The notes: generated by a model not told the origin, from the letters alone. DNA of 64,000 nucleotides from Candidatus Krumholzibacteriota bacterium (GCA_016931295.1 JAFGEZ010000038.1:1-64000); one strand, 5' to 3'. Positions 18,495 through 26,748 are shown, counted from the stretch's first letter. Program-made: numbers and translations.

Positions 18495-19421
18495 TCAGAT
18501 CACGCGGCGCTCGGCTTCCCTGAATCTGCCGAACCGCATTTCCAGACGCTCCCGGCTCGGCCGCCGATCGACCGCCCGGGGAAGGATGATCCGGTTTCCA
18601 TCCATCCCCTTGAGCCCGTGAAGCAGCATCGGACCATCCTCTTCTTCCAAAATATCACGCCGGACCCGAATGAAATAGTCGGGATCGATTCCGAGGAAGA
18701 ATTTATCATATGCCGCGTGGTGGAGTTTGCAGAGGGCTATGCCGTTCACGACGACCGGTTCACCCCCCGGTTCCCCGTCGGGGATGATGTGGGCGGCATC
18801 GAGGAGTTCAGCGTGCCTGAGCCGGCAGAGCGCGCACTGCTGCCGGTATGCCGTCAGCACACGCTCGCGGAATCCCCGCTGATGGAGACGTTGCTTCACC
18901 GTGGAGGTGATGTACTGCCTGCGTCCCATATCCTCGGCAACCATTGCCTCACTCCTGGATCGTTTGAAGATCCCCGCATGAGCGGCATCGTCCACGGCCA
19001 CCTGGAATGTCAGCGCAGCCGGATTGTCTCCGACTATGAATACGGGCCAGACAGCCATGTATTTTCCCGGGCTCACCGCATGAAAGTAAACCAAGGGGAT
19101 GTTTCTCGCCATTGCCGTGCGGAGACCGACATTATCCCGGTGACGAGGGTCCGAACCCCGATATCGATAGAGGATCAGCCCACCGTTTCCAAGCCGGTCG
19201 TCGTACGGACCGTGAACGGTTGTCGTGATCGAGAGGGGAACTTCAAGAACCCGGGGCTTGAATATCCCCTGGGGCCCAACAACGGGAATCCGGTTGCCGT
19301 CGAACTCGAAACCCTGGGCGAGAAGGCTGCGGGGGAGAATCTCGTCATGCGTCCTGGCCTGATCGCGGAGCCACTGAAAGACCGCCGCTCTCACTCTCTT
19401 GTCGTCTAATCGCTCTGTCAT
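18495..19421 (-). CDS. HNH endonuclease with an N-terminal SRA/PUA-like domain, putative restriction enzyme
   Basis: 308 residues in two parts. The C-terminal half (about 195-250) is an HNH_2-type nuclease: CALCRLRHAELLDAAHII, then VVNGIALCKLHHAAYD, giving two CxxC/CxxH-type pairs and the His-Asn-His core. The N-terminal half contains GPQGIFKP, PLSITTTVHGPYDD, LYRYRGSDP and RDNVGLR blocks whose order resembles SRA (YDG) modified-base readers of McrA-like enzymes. Predicted role: cleavage of DNA carrying a modification, as in modification-dependent restriction. The reader assignment is inference. No cognate methylase is nearby, which fits a modification-dependent enzyme. Stop TGA is at 18495. 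Confidence 0.82.
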   Translation of the reverse strand: MTERLDDKRVRAAVFQWLRDQARTHDEILPRSLLAQGFEFDGNRIPVVGPQGIFKPRVLEVPLSITTTVHGPYDDRLGNGGLILYRYRGSDPRHRDNVGLRTAMARNIPLVYFHAVSPGKYMAVWPVFIVGDNPAALTFQVAVDDAAHAGIFKRSRSEAMVAEDMGRRQYITSTVKQRLHQRGFRERVLTAYRQQCALCRLRHAELLDAAHIIPDGEPGGEPVVVNGIALCKLHHAAYDKFFLGIDPDYFIRVRRDILEEEDGPMLLHGLKGMDGNRIILPRAVDRRPSRERLEMRFGRFREAERRVI

Positions 19422-19461
19422 TTCCTATCCCCGTATTCTTCACGCCATCGCATGAGCCTGG

Positions 19462-19875
19462 CTACTTGTACTTTTTCGGTATCGCGCTGTTGAGCGGCGG
19501 CACCTCACCGAAGCGAAACAGGTACCGCTTGATAAGCGTCTCCTCCTCAGCTTCTGCCTCTTCACGAGTGGCGAAAGGTTTGAACGCGATCTCATAACGG
19601 GCCCCGGAAAACCTGCGCCGCAAGCAAGAACGCCGTTCAAGCATATGCAATAAATTGGCTTCTGAATGCCCCCAGCCCGTGGCAAGACCGCGGACAAATT
19701 GCCGCCTGCGTTTCTTCGCGTTCTTTGTCACGCCGATCTGAAGGATACCAGACGGATCCTTGCGCAGGAATCTTTGTATCGTGGCAACTTCATCACCAAT
19801 GATGAAACGCACCTTGTACGACGCCGGTCCTGCATAATCGACAGGTGAATCGATCGGTCGGAATCTCCATCGCAT
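19462..19875 (-). CDS. Small basic protein, GIY-YIG-like
   Basis: 137 residues, strongly basic. The segment SGILQIGVTKNAKKRRRQF looks like the second motif of GIY-YIG / T5orf172 nucleases (IG-x-T-x-n-xx-R), and the distal EEETLIKRYLFRFGEVPPLN supplies the Glu and the 'PPLN' ending typical of such domains. The classical first GIY tripeptide is not evident, so catalysis is doubtful. The ATG at 19875 has GGAGG eight bases upstream; the frame extends further upstream but over a different reading of the broken nuclease. It lies between the HNH gene and the nuclease remnant. Confidence 0.6.
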   Translation of the reverse strand: MRWRFRPIDSPVDYAGPASYKVRFIIGDEVATIQRFLRKDPSGILQIGVTKNAKKRRRQFVRGLATGWGHSEANLLHMLERRSCLRRRFSGARYEIAFKPFATREEAEAEEETLIKRYLFRFGEVPPLNSAIPKKYK

Positions 19876-19976
19876 CAATCGCCTCCAATGCAATCCAACG
19901 TTCCAGGCTGATGCGGCACGTACCGTGCAGTTCACATGGCATCCAGACAACTACCAGGGCATTATGGGGATATGCC

Positions 19977-20237
19977 TCAAATTCCTTTCGTCACACGTTG
20001 CCACCAGCGTTCCGGAGTCATAGCAAACTGCCTCGAGGCCGCTTTCATCTGGATCGGCCGAGCGACGAATGCATCCACTTTCGATTCCAGGTCGGCGTAC
20101 GCGACAGGATCGATTCCCCTGTCTCTTTCAGGTAATGCCACTTCGAGGCCTGCGCGGAGTAGTTCATCAATGATGCGATTCCGACCGAGCAGTTCGATGA
20201 CCTGTGTATCCACACCGCCTCCAGCGAATGTATACAC
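19977..20237 (-). pseudogene. Remnant of a PD-(D/E)XK-like nuclease
   Basis: 86 codons beginning GTG. Residues 17-66 (LLGRNRIIDELLRAGLEVALP, RDRGIDPVAYADL, ARPIQMKAAS) match the N-terminal half of small predicted nucleases with a GxD...QxK active site, which are typically about 145-150 residues (recalled family knowledge). After QMKAAS the frame jumps to RQFAMTPERWWQRV, resembling the usual C-terminal end of the family, and stops. In the adjacent frame, without a start codon, 19793-19987 reads KEFEAYPHNALVVVWMP and onward, which could be a frameshifted continuation. Either an internal deletion or a frameshift has disabled the gene. Confidence 0.55.
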
Positions 20238-20323
20238 ATATGTATCTATTTATCGAGACGAGGATAGCACGTCGGAAGCTCAGCATGCCAGAGATAGATT
20301 AAAACCGGGGAGCAGGAACGATG

Positions 20324-20357
20324 AAAACGCCGGCGGGCCTTGTGAGGCCCGCCGGCG
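20324..20357 (-). terminator. Rho-independent terminator of the Mrp/NifX operon
   Basis: A 13-bp perfect stem (20328-20340 with 20345-20357) around a 4-base loop, followed by four T residues on the minus strand, lies 30 bases after the stop of the Mrp-NifX fusion gene. Confidence 0.87.
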
Positions 20358-20386
20358 CCGGTGTATTCGCGCATGTTTTTCCGCGC

Positions 20387-21664
20387 TCAGTGGTCGCAGA
20401 CGTTGTCGCCGATCTCGAGGTCGCCGGTCATCCACGCCTTCGCGATCTCCTCGGGAGTACCGGCCGGGGCGCCGGTGATCAGGTTGATCCCCCGCTCGCG
20501 GAAGAGTCCCTGGGCGCGCGAACCCATCCCGCCGGCGATCACGAAGTGGATCCCCCGGTCGTGGAGCCATGCGGGCAGCACGCCGGGCTCGTGGGGCGGC
20601 GGATCGAGATACTCGACGCCGTGCACCTGCTTCGCCTCGCGATCGACCGAGACGACGGCGAAGGTCTCGCAGTGGCCGAAGTGCATGCAGAGTTTCCCCT
20701 CGGCGACAGGGATGGCGATCTTGTAGAGGCCGTCGCTGTCCGCCCCGCTCTCCTTCTCCTCCGCCGCGGGCGCCGCCCCGGCGGCGCCGTCGCTCGCGCA
20801 ACTCGAGCAATTCCCGCTGCACCCGCTCGCGGCCGCCGCCGGAGCGGTCGCCTCGCTCGCGGGCCTCGGGGGCAGCCCGAGGATGGGAGCGGCGATCTTC
20901 GCGAACAGCTTGCCCGTCTCCGTCTCGGGGAAGGTGGTGACGTAGGGCTTGCCATCGTCGCTCGCCGAGACGATGCCCGGATCGATCGGCACGGCGCCGA
21001 GGAAGGGCACCTTCATGTCGCCGGCCATCAGTTCGCCGCCGCCGCGCTTGAAGATATCGGTCACCTCGCCGCAGTGCGGACACGTGAACCCGCTCATGTT
21101 CTCGACCACCCCGAGAACGGGGACGCCGAGCTGGTGGCAGAAGTTGATGCTCTTGCGGACGTCGATGAGGGAGACGTCCTGGGGCGTCGTGACGATGACG
21201 GCGCCGTCGGCCTCGGGGATGAGCTGCGCGATCGACAGGGGCTCGTCCCCCGTCCCCGGCGGCGAGTCGACGATGAGGAAATCCAGCTCGCCCCACTCGA
21301 CGTCGCCGAGGAACTGCTTGATGACCCCGTACTTCATCGGGCCGCGCCAGATCACCGCGTCGTCCTGGTCGCGCAGGAGGAAACCGATCGACATGATCTT
21401 GAAATTGTCGCCGATGGCGAAGGGATGGATCGTGTTCTCGTCGACGACGTGCAGCGGCATCCCGTCCACGCCGAGCATCTTGGGCACGCTCGGTCCGTGG
21501 AAATCGATGTCGAGGATGCCGACCGACTTGCCCGCCGCGGCGAGCGCGACGGCGAGATTGACGGCGACCGTGCTCTTGCCCACGCCGCCCTTGCCGGAGA
21601 GCACGAGCACCGTGTGCCGGATGTTCTTCATCCGCGCGGCGACCTTGGGATCTTCGGGACCCAT
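20387..21664 (-). CDS. Mrp/NBP35-type Fe-S carrier ATPase fused to a NifX/NafY-like domain
   Basis: 425 residues. Residues 1 to about 285 form a Mrp/NBP35 P-loop ATPase: [14 protein letters not shown] (deviant Walker A), [16 protein letters not shown], and the bridging pair TCPHCGE that binds a shared [4Fe-4S]. A Cys-rich linker ([14 protein letters not shown], about 300-313) leads to a C-terminal dinitrogenase iron-molybdenum cofactor-type domain (about 330-425) beginning [22 protein letters not shown] at 21664 overlaps the preceding gene's TGA (TGATG) and has AGGAGGAA upstream. Known role of the ATPase family is transient Fe-S cluster delivery; NifX-type domains bind cofactor precursors, so the fusion suggests cluster transfer between the two. 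It is the last gene before the terminator. Confidence 0.92.
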   Translation of the reverse strand: MGPEDPKVAARMKNIRHTVLVLSGKGGVGKSTVAVNLAVALAAAGKSVGILDIDFHGPSVPKMLGVDGMPLHVVDENTIHPFAIGDNFKIMSIGFLLRDQDDAVIWRGPMKYGVIKQFLGDVEWGELDFLIVDSPPGTGDEPLSIAQLIPEADGAVIVTTPQDVSLIDVRKSINFCHQLGVPVLGVVENMSGFTCPHCGEVTDIFKRGGGELMAGDMKVPFLGAVPIDPGIVSASDDGKPYVTTFPETETGKLFAKIAAPILGLPPRPASEATAPAAAASGCSGNCSSCASDGAAGAAPAAEEKESGADSDGLYKIAIPVAEGKLCMHFGHCETFAVVSVDREAKQVHGVEYLDPPPHEPGVLPAWLHDRGIHFVIAGGMGSRAQGLFRERGINLITGAPAGTPEEIAKAWMTGDLEIGDNVCDH

Positions 21665-22599
21665 CAATGTTCCTCCTGTTCGATCACGTATTTCACGCGG
21701 TTCCAGACGCGGCGGACGTCCTCGGCGGCCGGCCCGTCGCCGATCTCGACGACGCTGCGGCCCGCGATCTGCGCCGCGGTGACGGCCGCATCGTAGCGGA
21801 TCCGCCCCGCGACGGGCACGCCGTTTTTCGAGGCGAACTCCTCGATCTCGGCGGCCGCGTCCATGTTGATGTCGTACTTGTTCACGGCGACCATCGCCGG
21901 CACATCGAAGTGCCGGGCCAGCTCGATCACCCGTCCGAGGTCGTGGATCCCCGACAGGGTCGGCTCGGTCACGACGAGCACGAAGTCGGCGCCGGTGATC
22001 GAGGCGATCACCGGGCATCCGATCCCCGGCGAGCCGTCCACGAGGACCATGTCGATCCCCTCCTCGTCGGCGATCCGCCGCGCCTCGCGCCTCACGAGGG
22101 AGACGAGCTTGCCCGAGTTCTCCCCACCGGGCCGGAGCCGCGCGTGCACCATCGGGCCGAACCGCGCGTCCGATACGAACCAGTCGCCGGCTGTCTCCTC
22201 CACGAGATCGATGGCCTCCGCGGGGCAGAAATATGCACAGACCGCGCAGCCTTCGCAAGCGATCTCGTCGATCGCGTATCGGGTTGCGGCGGCGGCCCCC
22301 CCCGGAGTCCCGCCGCCTGCCGCTGCCGCGTTCGTTTCCCCGAGAGCCGATACCGCATCGAAGCGGCAGAGTTCCTCGCACCTGCCGCAGCCCGTGCAGC
22401 GCGCCGGATCGATCCTGGCGACGACTCCGCCGCTGAAGCTCTCCGTCCGCTTCACGCGGGGGTCGAGGACGAGATGGAGATCGGCCGCGTCGACGTCGCA
22501 GTCGGCGGTCACGCATCGATCGGCGAGCGCGGCGAAGGCCGCGAGGATGCTCGTCTTGCCCGTTCCGCCCTTGCCGCTGATCACGACGAGTTCCTTCAT
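21664..22599 (-). CDS. MinD-family ATPase with inserted two-cluster ferredoxin domain
   Basis: 311 residues. Residues 4-20 hold the deviant Walker A ([12 protein letters not shown]) and [11 protein letters not shown] is the switch segment. Inserted at about 63-145 is a bacterial ferredoxin-type domain with two cysteine quartets ([11 protein letters not shown] and [12 protein letters not shown]), separated by a Gly/Ala-rich loop of about 25 residues. This is the MinD-ferredoxin type found in anaerobes next to NifX-like and DUF5320 proteins; it is a predicted ATP-driven Fe-S or electron-linked factor of uncertain role. Start overlaps the end of the paralogue upstream by 4 bases. Confidence 0.9.
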   Translation of the reverse strand: MKELVVISGKGGTGKTSILAAFAALADRCVTADCDVDAADLHLVLDPRVKRTESFSGGVVARIDPARCTGCGRCEELCRFDAVSALGETNAAAAGGGTPGGAAAATRYAIDEIACEGCAVCAYFCPAEAIDLVEETAGDWFVSDARFGPMVHARLRPGGENSGKLVSLVRREARRIADEEGIDMVLVDGSPGIGCPVIASITGADFVLVVTEPTLSGIHDLGRVIELARHFDVPAMVAVNKYDINMDAAAEIEEFASKNGVPVAGRIRYDAAVTAAQIAGRSVVEIGDGPAAEDVRRVWNRVKYVIEQEEH

Positions 22600-23510
22600 T
22601 CCGTCACCTCCGCGTCGCTCGTCCGGTCGTCACCGGGCGCGGCCCCCGGCGCCGATCCCGTTTCGTCCAGGACCGCGAGCAGGGCCTCGATCCGCGCCCG
22701 GAAGCCCGGGACGGCGTCCACGGGCAACTCTCCCCGCGAATAGGCCTCGGCCACCGTCCGGTCGTCCGGAATGCGGGCGAGGATCCCGATGCCCTTCTCG
22801 TCGCACCAGCGGTCCACCCGGTCGTCGCCGGCGCCGTCGCGGTTCACGACGACCCCCGGCTCGAACCCCATCGTGCGCACCGTTTCGACGGCGATCGCAA
22901 GATCGTTGAGCCCGAAGGGGGTGGGCTCGGTGACGAGGATCACCCGGTCGGCGCCGCGCACCGACTCGACCATCGAGCACGAGGCCCCCGGCGGCGCGTC
23001 GACGATGACGAGCCCGTCCGCGGGGATCTCGCGCTTGACGGCCCTGATCACCGGCGGGGCCATCGCCTCCTTGACGTTCAGCGTCCCGTGGAGGAATCCC
23101 ACCTCGGCGCCGCCGGCGGTCCGCGCCGTGCCCGACTCGAGGACGCCGACCTCGCGCGGCCGCTCCGTGATCGCCCGCACCGGGCAGACGAGCGCGCAGC
23201 CTCCGCACGCGTGGCAGAGCTCGTGGAAGGTGAGGACGCGATCGAGGATGAGGGTGATCGCCTTGAACCGGCAGATCCGCCCGCACTCGCCGCAGGCGGT
23301 GCAGAGCGCCTCGTCGACGACGGGCATCAGCATCGTCACCGGCTCGCTCCGGTCGATCTCCGGCTTGAGAAAGATGTGGCCGTTCGGCTCCTCGACGTCG
23401 CAGTCGACGTAGGTCGACCGCCTCCCGGCCGCGGCGGCCACCGCCGCGAGGTTCGTCGCGATCGTCGTCTTGCCCGTTCCGCCCTTGCCGCTCGCGATTG
23501 CTATCCTCAT
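22596..23510 (-). CDS. MinD-family ATPase with ferredoxin domain, second paralogue
   Basis: 304 residues, paralogous to the gene that follows it in the operon. [18 protein letters not shown] is the Walker A region, [12 protein letters not shown] the switch, and two Cys quartets ([23 protein letters not shown]) sit at about 70-110. The two paralogues probably act as a heterodimer: MinD-type ATPases dimerise, and each here keeps the second Lys of the deviant Walker A. The ATGA overlap with the next gene (22596-22599) shows translational coupling. The gene starts 97 bases after the DUF5320 gene. Confidence 0.9.
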   Translation of the reverse strand: MRIAIASGKGGTGKTTIATNLAAVAAAAGRRSTYVDCDVEEPNGHIFLKPEIDRSEPVTMLMPVVDEALCTACGECGRICRFKAITLILDRVLTFHELCHACGGCALVCPVRAITERPREVGVLESGTARTAGGAEVGFLHGTLNVKEAMAPPVIRAVKREIPADGLVIVDAPPGASCSMVESVRGADRVILVTEPTPFGLNDLAIAVETVRTMGFEPGVVVNRDGAGDDRVDRWCDEKGIGILARIPDDRTVAEAYSRGELPVDAVPGFRARIEALLAVLDETGSAPGAAPGDDRTSDAEVTE

Positions 23511-23532
23511 CGTCTCACCGTCTCCATGTCGA

Positions 23533-23562
23533 CCGGTGAAGGCAGGGCCCTGCCTTCACCGG
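23533..23562. other. Perfect hairpin inside the operon
   Basis: A 14-bp perfect inverted repeat (23533-23546 with 23549-23562) with a 2-base loop lies in the longest spacer of the operon, between the DUF5320 and MinD genes. No T-run follows on the minus strand, so it is more likely an mRNA-stability or processing element than a terminator. Confidence 0.5.
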
Positions 23563-23607
23563 CGTTCGCCTCTCCCCGGATCCATCGGGAGAGGGCACCG
23601 TTGTTCG

Positions 23608-23988
23608 CTACTTCTTCTTCTCGTCACCGGCGGATTCGAGCTCCTCGATCCGCTTCGTGACCTCGGCAAGGCCGTTCTTCAGGTAGCCGGCCTCCTCGCG
23701 CAGGGCCGCGAGCTCGTGCTCGCGATCCGGCGCCTGCGGGGCAGCCGGCCCGGCGTTCCAGTTCCACGCCCATCCGGGCACGCCCGTCGCGTAGAACCGG
23801 TTGCGCCGCCCGCGGCCGCCGCCGCCGAAGCCGCCACCGAATCCGCCGCCGCGGCCGAAGCCGCGACCGAACCCGCCGCCGAAACCGGGGTTCATGTAGC
23901 CGGGCGTATCGTACCCGGAGCAGTACCCCAGGCCCCGCCCGGTCCGGGGACCCATTCCCTGCGGTCCCGTTCTGTCTCCTCTCGGCAT
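23608..23988 (-). CDS. DUF5320 family protein
   Basis: 126 residues. The N-terminus MPRGDRTGPQGMGPRTGRG and the early GYCSGYDTPGYMNPG are the hallmark of DUF5320. A Gly/Phe/Arg-rich middle (GFGRGFGRGGGFGGGFGG) is followed by a C-terminal coiled coil (about 90-126, AALREEAGYLKNGLAEVTKRIEELE). Family members accompany MinD-ferredoxin and NifX-like genes in anaerobes; their function is unknown. AAAGGAGGT lies eight bases upstream of the ATG. The coiled coil could mediate oligomerisation with the ATPases, which is speculation. Confidence 0.87.
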   Translation of the reverse strand: MPRGDRTGPQGMGPRTGRGLGYCSGYDTPGYMNPGFGGGFGRGFGRGGGFGGGFGGGGRGRRNRFYATGVPGWAWNWNAGPAAPQAPDREHELAALREEAGYLKNGLAEVTKRIEELESAGDEKKK

Positions 23989-24029
23989 CGTCGCCACCTC
24001 CTTTCGTGGTCGTTGATCCCGTCCGTTCG

Positions 24030-24392
24030 CTACTGCCAGTGTCCCTGGACGTCCGGCCCGCCGGTCACCTGGAGCTTCCCGTCCTTCCAGGCCGCGATGG
24101 CATCCGCGACCGTGCCGGAGATCCCCGACGCGATCGTGACGCCCGCCGCCTGGAGCGTGCGGAAGGCCTTGGGCCCGACGTGGCCCGTCAGAACCACGTT
24201 GATATTCTCTTTCGCCATGCGCTCGCCGGACTGGATGCCGGCCCCCTGCATCGCGTTCATGTTGACCGCGTTGTCGACCGCCGTGTACTCGCCGGTCTCC
24301 GTGTCGTAGATGACGAAGTGTTTCGCGCGTCCGAAACGCTCGTCGACGGGGCTGTCCTTGTCGGGCCCCTGCGCCGTTACCGCGATCCTCAT
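24030..24392 (-). CDS. NifX/NafY-like dinitrogenase iron-molybdenum cofactor family protein
   Basis: 120 residues made of one NifX-type domain. MRIAVTAQGPDKDSPVDERFGRAKHFVIYD is the standard N-terminus, and ENINVVLTGHVGPKAFRTLQAAGV forms the central alpha/beta turn. A single domain of this size occurs widely outside nitrogen fixation; members bind Fe-S or Fe-Mo cofactor precursors or, by inference, other metal clusters. ATG at 24392 overlaps the stop of the preceding gene by 4 bases (ATGA). No nif structural genes are present in the window. Confidence 0.9.
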   Translation of the reverse strand: MRIAVTAQGPDKDSPVDERFGRAKHFVIYDTETGEYTAVDNAVNMNAMQGAGIQSGERMAKENINVVLTGHVGPKAFRTLQAAGVTIASGISGTVADAIAAWKDGKLQVTGGPDVQGHWQ

Positions 24393-25078
24393 TGTCCCCC
24401 TCCTCCGCGATTGTTCCGGTTGCGTCCGCTGCCCTGACCCTGGCCGCCGCCCTGGCCCTGACCGCCGCCCTGGCCCTGGCCACGACCCTGGCCCTGGCCA
24501 CGACCCTGGCCCTGCCCGCCGCCGCGTCCCTGGCCCATACCGCCGCCCTGACCCTGGCCACCGCCCTGGCCCATGCCGCGACCCATGCCGCCGCCACGTC
24601 CCCGGCCCTTGCCCTGGCCCATACCGCCGCCCTGTCCGTTTCCCTGTCTCATACCGTCGCCTCCCCGTGCGCCGCGTCCCATACCGGCGCCCATGCCACC
24701 GCCTGCGCCCCGTCCGCACCCTCCGGCCCAACGCCCCCGCCCGCCGCCACACCCCGGCATGAGATAGCCGGCATCGCCGAGCCGCCCCGCCGCGTACGCG
24801 GCGAGCACCTCGTCGACCGGCCCGCTCACGAACGGGATCAGCGTGATCCCGGCGGCGACGACCATCTGCCCGAGCGGGTTCGAGACGGCGCCGCAGATGA
24901 GCGTGTCCACGCCGAGTTCGACGAGCCGCCGCGCCCGGTGGGGCGGGAAGGTCGCGGCCAGGTCAACCTCGTCGCGACCGCGCTCGCCCCCCTCGTCGAT
25001 CTCGACGAGGAGAAGCCGCGCGGCCGTGTCGAAGACCGGCGAGACGCGTTCGTTCCATATGGGTATCGCGAGTTTCAT
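24389..25078 (-). CDS. NifX-like domain protein with long Gly/Gln-rich repeat tail
   Basis: 229 residues. Residues 1 to about 105 are a NifX-type domain (KLAIPIWNERVSPVFDTA; ELGVDTLICGAVSNPLG). From about 113 onward the chain is Gly/Gln/Arg/Met-rich low complexity with repeats of GQGQG(G/R)G and GGGMGQG. It is the first gene of the operon, directly behind a sigma-54 promoter. Two ATGs overlap at 25081 and 25078; the second is chosen because GGTGA lies seven bases before it. The tail could bind metal or nucleic acid or act as a flexible scaffold; no known family explains it. Confidence 0.85.
   Translation of the reverse strand: MKLAIPIWNERVSPVFDTAARLLLVEIDEGGERGRDEVDLAATFPPHRARRLVELGVDTLICGAVSNPLGQMVVAAGITLIPFVSGPVDEVLAAYAAGRLGDAGYLMPGCGGGRGRWAGGCGRGAGGGMGAGMGRGARGGDGMRQGNGQGGGMGQGKGRGRGGGMGRGMGQGGGQGQGGGMGQGRGGGQGQGRGQGQGRGQGQGGGQGQGGGQGQGSGRNRNNRGGGGQ
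24425..24640. repeat. Degenerate tandem repeat coding the Gly/Gln tail
   Basis: Units of 6 to 18 bases built on CCCTGGCC(C/A) and CCGCCG (plus-strand reading) recur with small substitutions. Such repeats are prone to length variation between strains. Confidence 0.75.
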
Positions 25079-25103
25079 CATCGTTTCACCAATGCGACGG
25101 TAA

Positions 25104-25120
25104 CGCAAGGGGCGTGCCGC
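25104..25120 (-). promoter_or_regulatory. Sigma-54 (-24/-12) promoter of the NifX/MinD/Mrp operon
   Basis: Minus-strand CGGCACG-CCCC-TTGCG matches the sigma-54 consensus (TGGCACG-N4-TTGCW), with GG and GC separated by exactly 10 bases. Transcription would start near 25093, leaving a short leader with GGTGA before the start codon. The neighbouring gene encodes a sigma-54 activator. Confidence 0.85.
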
Positions 25121-25212
25121 ATGCTCGTCCCGAAATGACATAATCTGTAACGCCTTATTATACAACATTTCATACGGAGAGACGATCCGCCGGCGCGCGA
25201 CGCACGGTGACG

Positions 25213-25236
25213 CATGGTTGCGTATATGCTACGGTA
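25213..25236. promoter_or_regulatory. Putative activator-binding site (UAS) about 100 bp upstream of the sigma-54 promoter
   Basis: A 24-bp sequence with core TTGCGTATATGCTACGGTA matches the near-perfect palindrome at 26749-26772 at 19 of 24 positions. Its distance from the promoter is typical for enhancer-type sites of Fis-family activators. It lies between the operon and the regulator gene's 3' end. Confidence 0.65.
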
Positions 25237-25268
25237 TCCGGGGGCGGGATGGTTGCGGCGGCGCAGTC

Positions 25269-26621
25269 CTAGTCGTTTTCGCCGGGGTGCCGGCTGCGGC
25301 CGTCGGTGTCGGGCAGCTCGAGACCGAAGCGGCGGACCTTTCGCCAGAGGGTGGTCTTGTGCATCCCGAGCTCGCGCGCGGTTGCCTGGCGGTTCCACCC
25401 GTTCCGCCTGAGCGCCTCGAGAAGGAACCGCGCCTCGATCTCTTCGAGGCTCCCGCCGGCCGCGGCCAACTCCTCGTCGGCGGGGCGCAGGTGGTCGGGC
25501 AGGTGCCCGGGCTCGATGAGACCCTCGCGGCAGAGGACGAAGGCGTGCTCGACGGCGTTCTCGAGCTCCCGAACGTTCCCCGGCCAGTCGTGGCCCATGA
25601 GGATCGCCATCGCCTCGGGAGCGACGCCGCCGATCGCCTTTCCCTTGAGGCGGTTGAACCGCTCCACGAAACGGTCGACGAGAAGCGGGATGTCCTCGCG
25701 ACGGCGCCTGAGCGGCGGCACGCGCAGGCGGACGATGTTGATACGGTAGTAGAGGTCGCGGCGGAACTTGCCCGCCTCGACCATCCGGTCGAGATCGCGG
25801 TTCGTGGCGGTGATGATCCGCACGTCGGCCGCCACCGGCCCGGTGCCACCGAGCGGCTCGTAGACCCGCTCCTGCAGGACGCGCAGGAGCCGCACCTGCA
25901 TCGCCGGCGAGATGTCGCCGATCTCGTCGAGGAAGATCGTCCCCCCCTCGGCGAGGGCGAAGCGACCCGGCTTGTCCTTTTTCGCGTCGGTGAAGGCGCC
26001 GGCCCTGTAGCCGAAGAGCTCCGCCTCGAGCAGCGTGTCGGGGAGCGCGCCGCAGTTCACCGACACGAGCGGTCCCTCGCGCCGGGGGCTGAGGTCGTGG
26101 ATCGCCCGCGCGACGAGCTCCTTGCCCGTGCCGCTCTCCCCCTCGACGAGGACGGTGCTCTCGCTCTCGGCGATCTCGGGAAGGATGTCGAAGATGCGGC
26201 GCATCTCGTGGTTCCGGCTGACGATGTCGCCGAGCGAACGGCTCGCGTCGAGCTCGCGGCGCAGCGCCTCCTCCACCGAGAGGTCGCGGAAGGTCTCGAC
26301 GCCGCCGATCGCCTCTCCCGCCTCGTCGCGCAGCACGGCCGCCGTCACGCTCACCGTGAGCGGCTCGCCGTCGGCGCGGATGATCGAGATCGCGCGGTCG
26401 CGCACCGGCGCGCCCTCGGCGAGCGCCCGGCGGATCACGCAGGCCGTCTCGCAGACGGTGGCGCGGAAGACCTCGGCGCAGATCCTGCCGATCGCCTCCT
26501 CGCGCGGGATCCCCGTGATCTCCTCGGCGGCGGCGTTGAAGGAGGTGATCCGCCAGTCGAGGTCGACGGTGAAGACCCCCTCGGCGAGCGAGTCGAGTAT
26601 GATGTCGCGGTCGGCGTCCAT
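25269..26621 (-). CDS. Sigma-54-dependent transcriptional activator (PAS, AAA+, Fis HTH)
   Basis: 450 residues. An N-terminal PAS domain (about 5-125) contains a Cys pair in ATVCETACVIRRAL that could sense redox state or hold an Fe-S cluster. The AAA+ domain has Walker A GESGTGKE, the sigma-54-contacting loop GAFTDA and Walker B IFLDEIGD. The C-terminal helix-turn-helix RQATARELGMHKTTLWRKV is Fis-like. The ATG at 26621 is preferred since the homologous PAS starts there; upstream frame is in the regulatory spacer. It probably activates the neighbouring operon through the two palindromic sites, in response to an iron, sulfur or redox signal. Confidence 0.93.
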   Translation of the reverse strand: MDADRDIILDSLAEGVFTVDLDWRITSFNAAAEEITGIPREEAIGRICAEVFRATVCETACVIRRALAEGAPVRDRAISIIRADGEPLTVSVTAAVLRDEAGEAIGGVETFRDLSVEEALRRELDASRSLGDIVSRNHEMRRIFDILPEIAESESTVLVEGESGTGKELVARAIHDLSPRREGPLVSVNCGALPDTLLEAELFGYRAGAFTDAKKDKPGRFALAEGGTIFLDEIGDISPAMQVRLLRVLQERVYEPLGGTGPVAADVRIITATNRDLDRMVEAGKFRRDLYYRINIVRLRVPPLRRRREDIPLLVDRFVERFNRLKGKAIGGVAPEAMAILMGHDWPGNVRELENAVEHAFVLCREGLIEPGHLPDHLRPADEELAAAGGSLEEIEARFLLEALRRNGWNRQATARELGMHKTTLWRKVRRFGLELPDTDGRSRHPGEND

Positions 26622-26748
26622 CCGGTACCTGCCCGCGCCCGTGGTTGCCCGGAGCGCGTCGTGGCGGCCGGACGCGCTCCGGTCGCCCCGCCCGCTCCGA
26701 CGGGTCGCATGTCCAATGATACAGGCCGGCCCGCCGCGGCGCAAGGGA

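Noticed and set aside
20238-20386. Possible tRNA or attachment site at the edge of the low-GC patch
   Set aside because: No tRNA-like fold or terminal CCA and no direct repeats around the patch could be identified by eye.
21665-22516. Extension of the Mrp fusion upstream to 22516
   Set aside because: It runs in another frame through the MinD-ferredoxin gene; the ATG at 21664 overlaps that gene's stop and has a good ribosome-binding site.
24410-24640. CRISPR-like or satellite array
   Set aside because: The repeats are short, lie fully in frame inside a gene, and code a Gly/Gln-rich tail; there are no spacers.
24030-25078. Nitrogen fixation cluster
   Set aside because: NifX-like domains are present, but no nifHDK, nifB or nifEN genes occur in the window; the domain is widespread in anaerobes that do not fix nitrogen.
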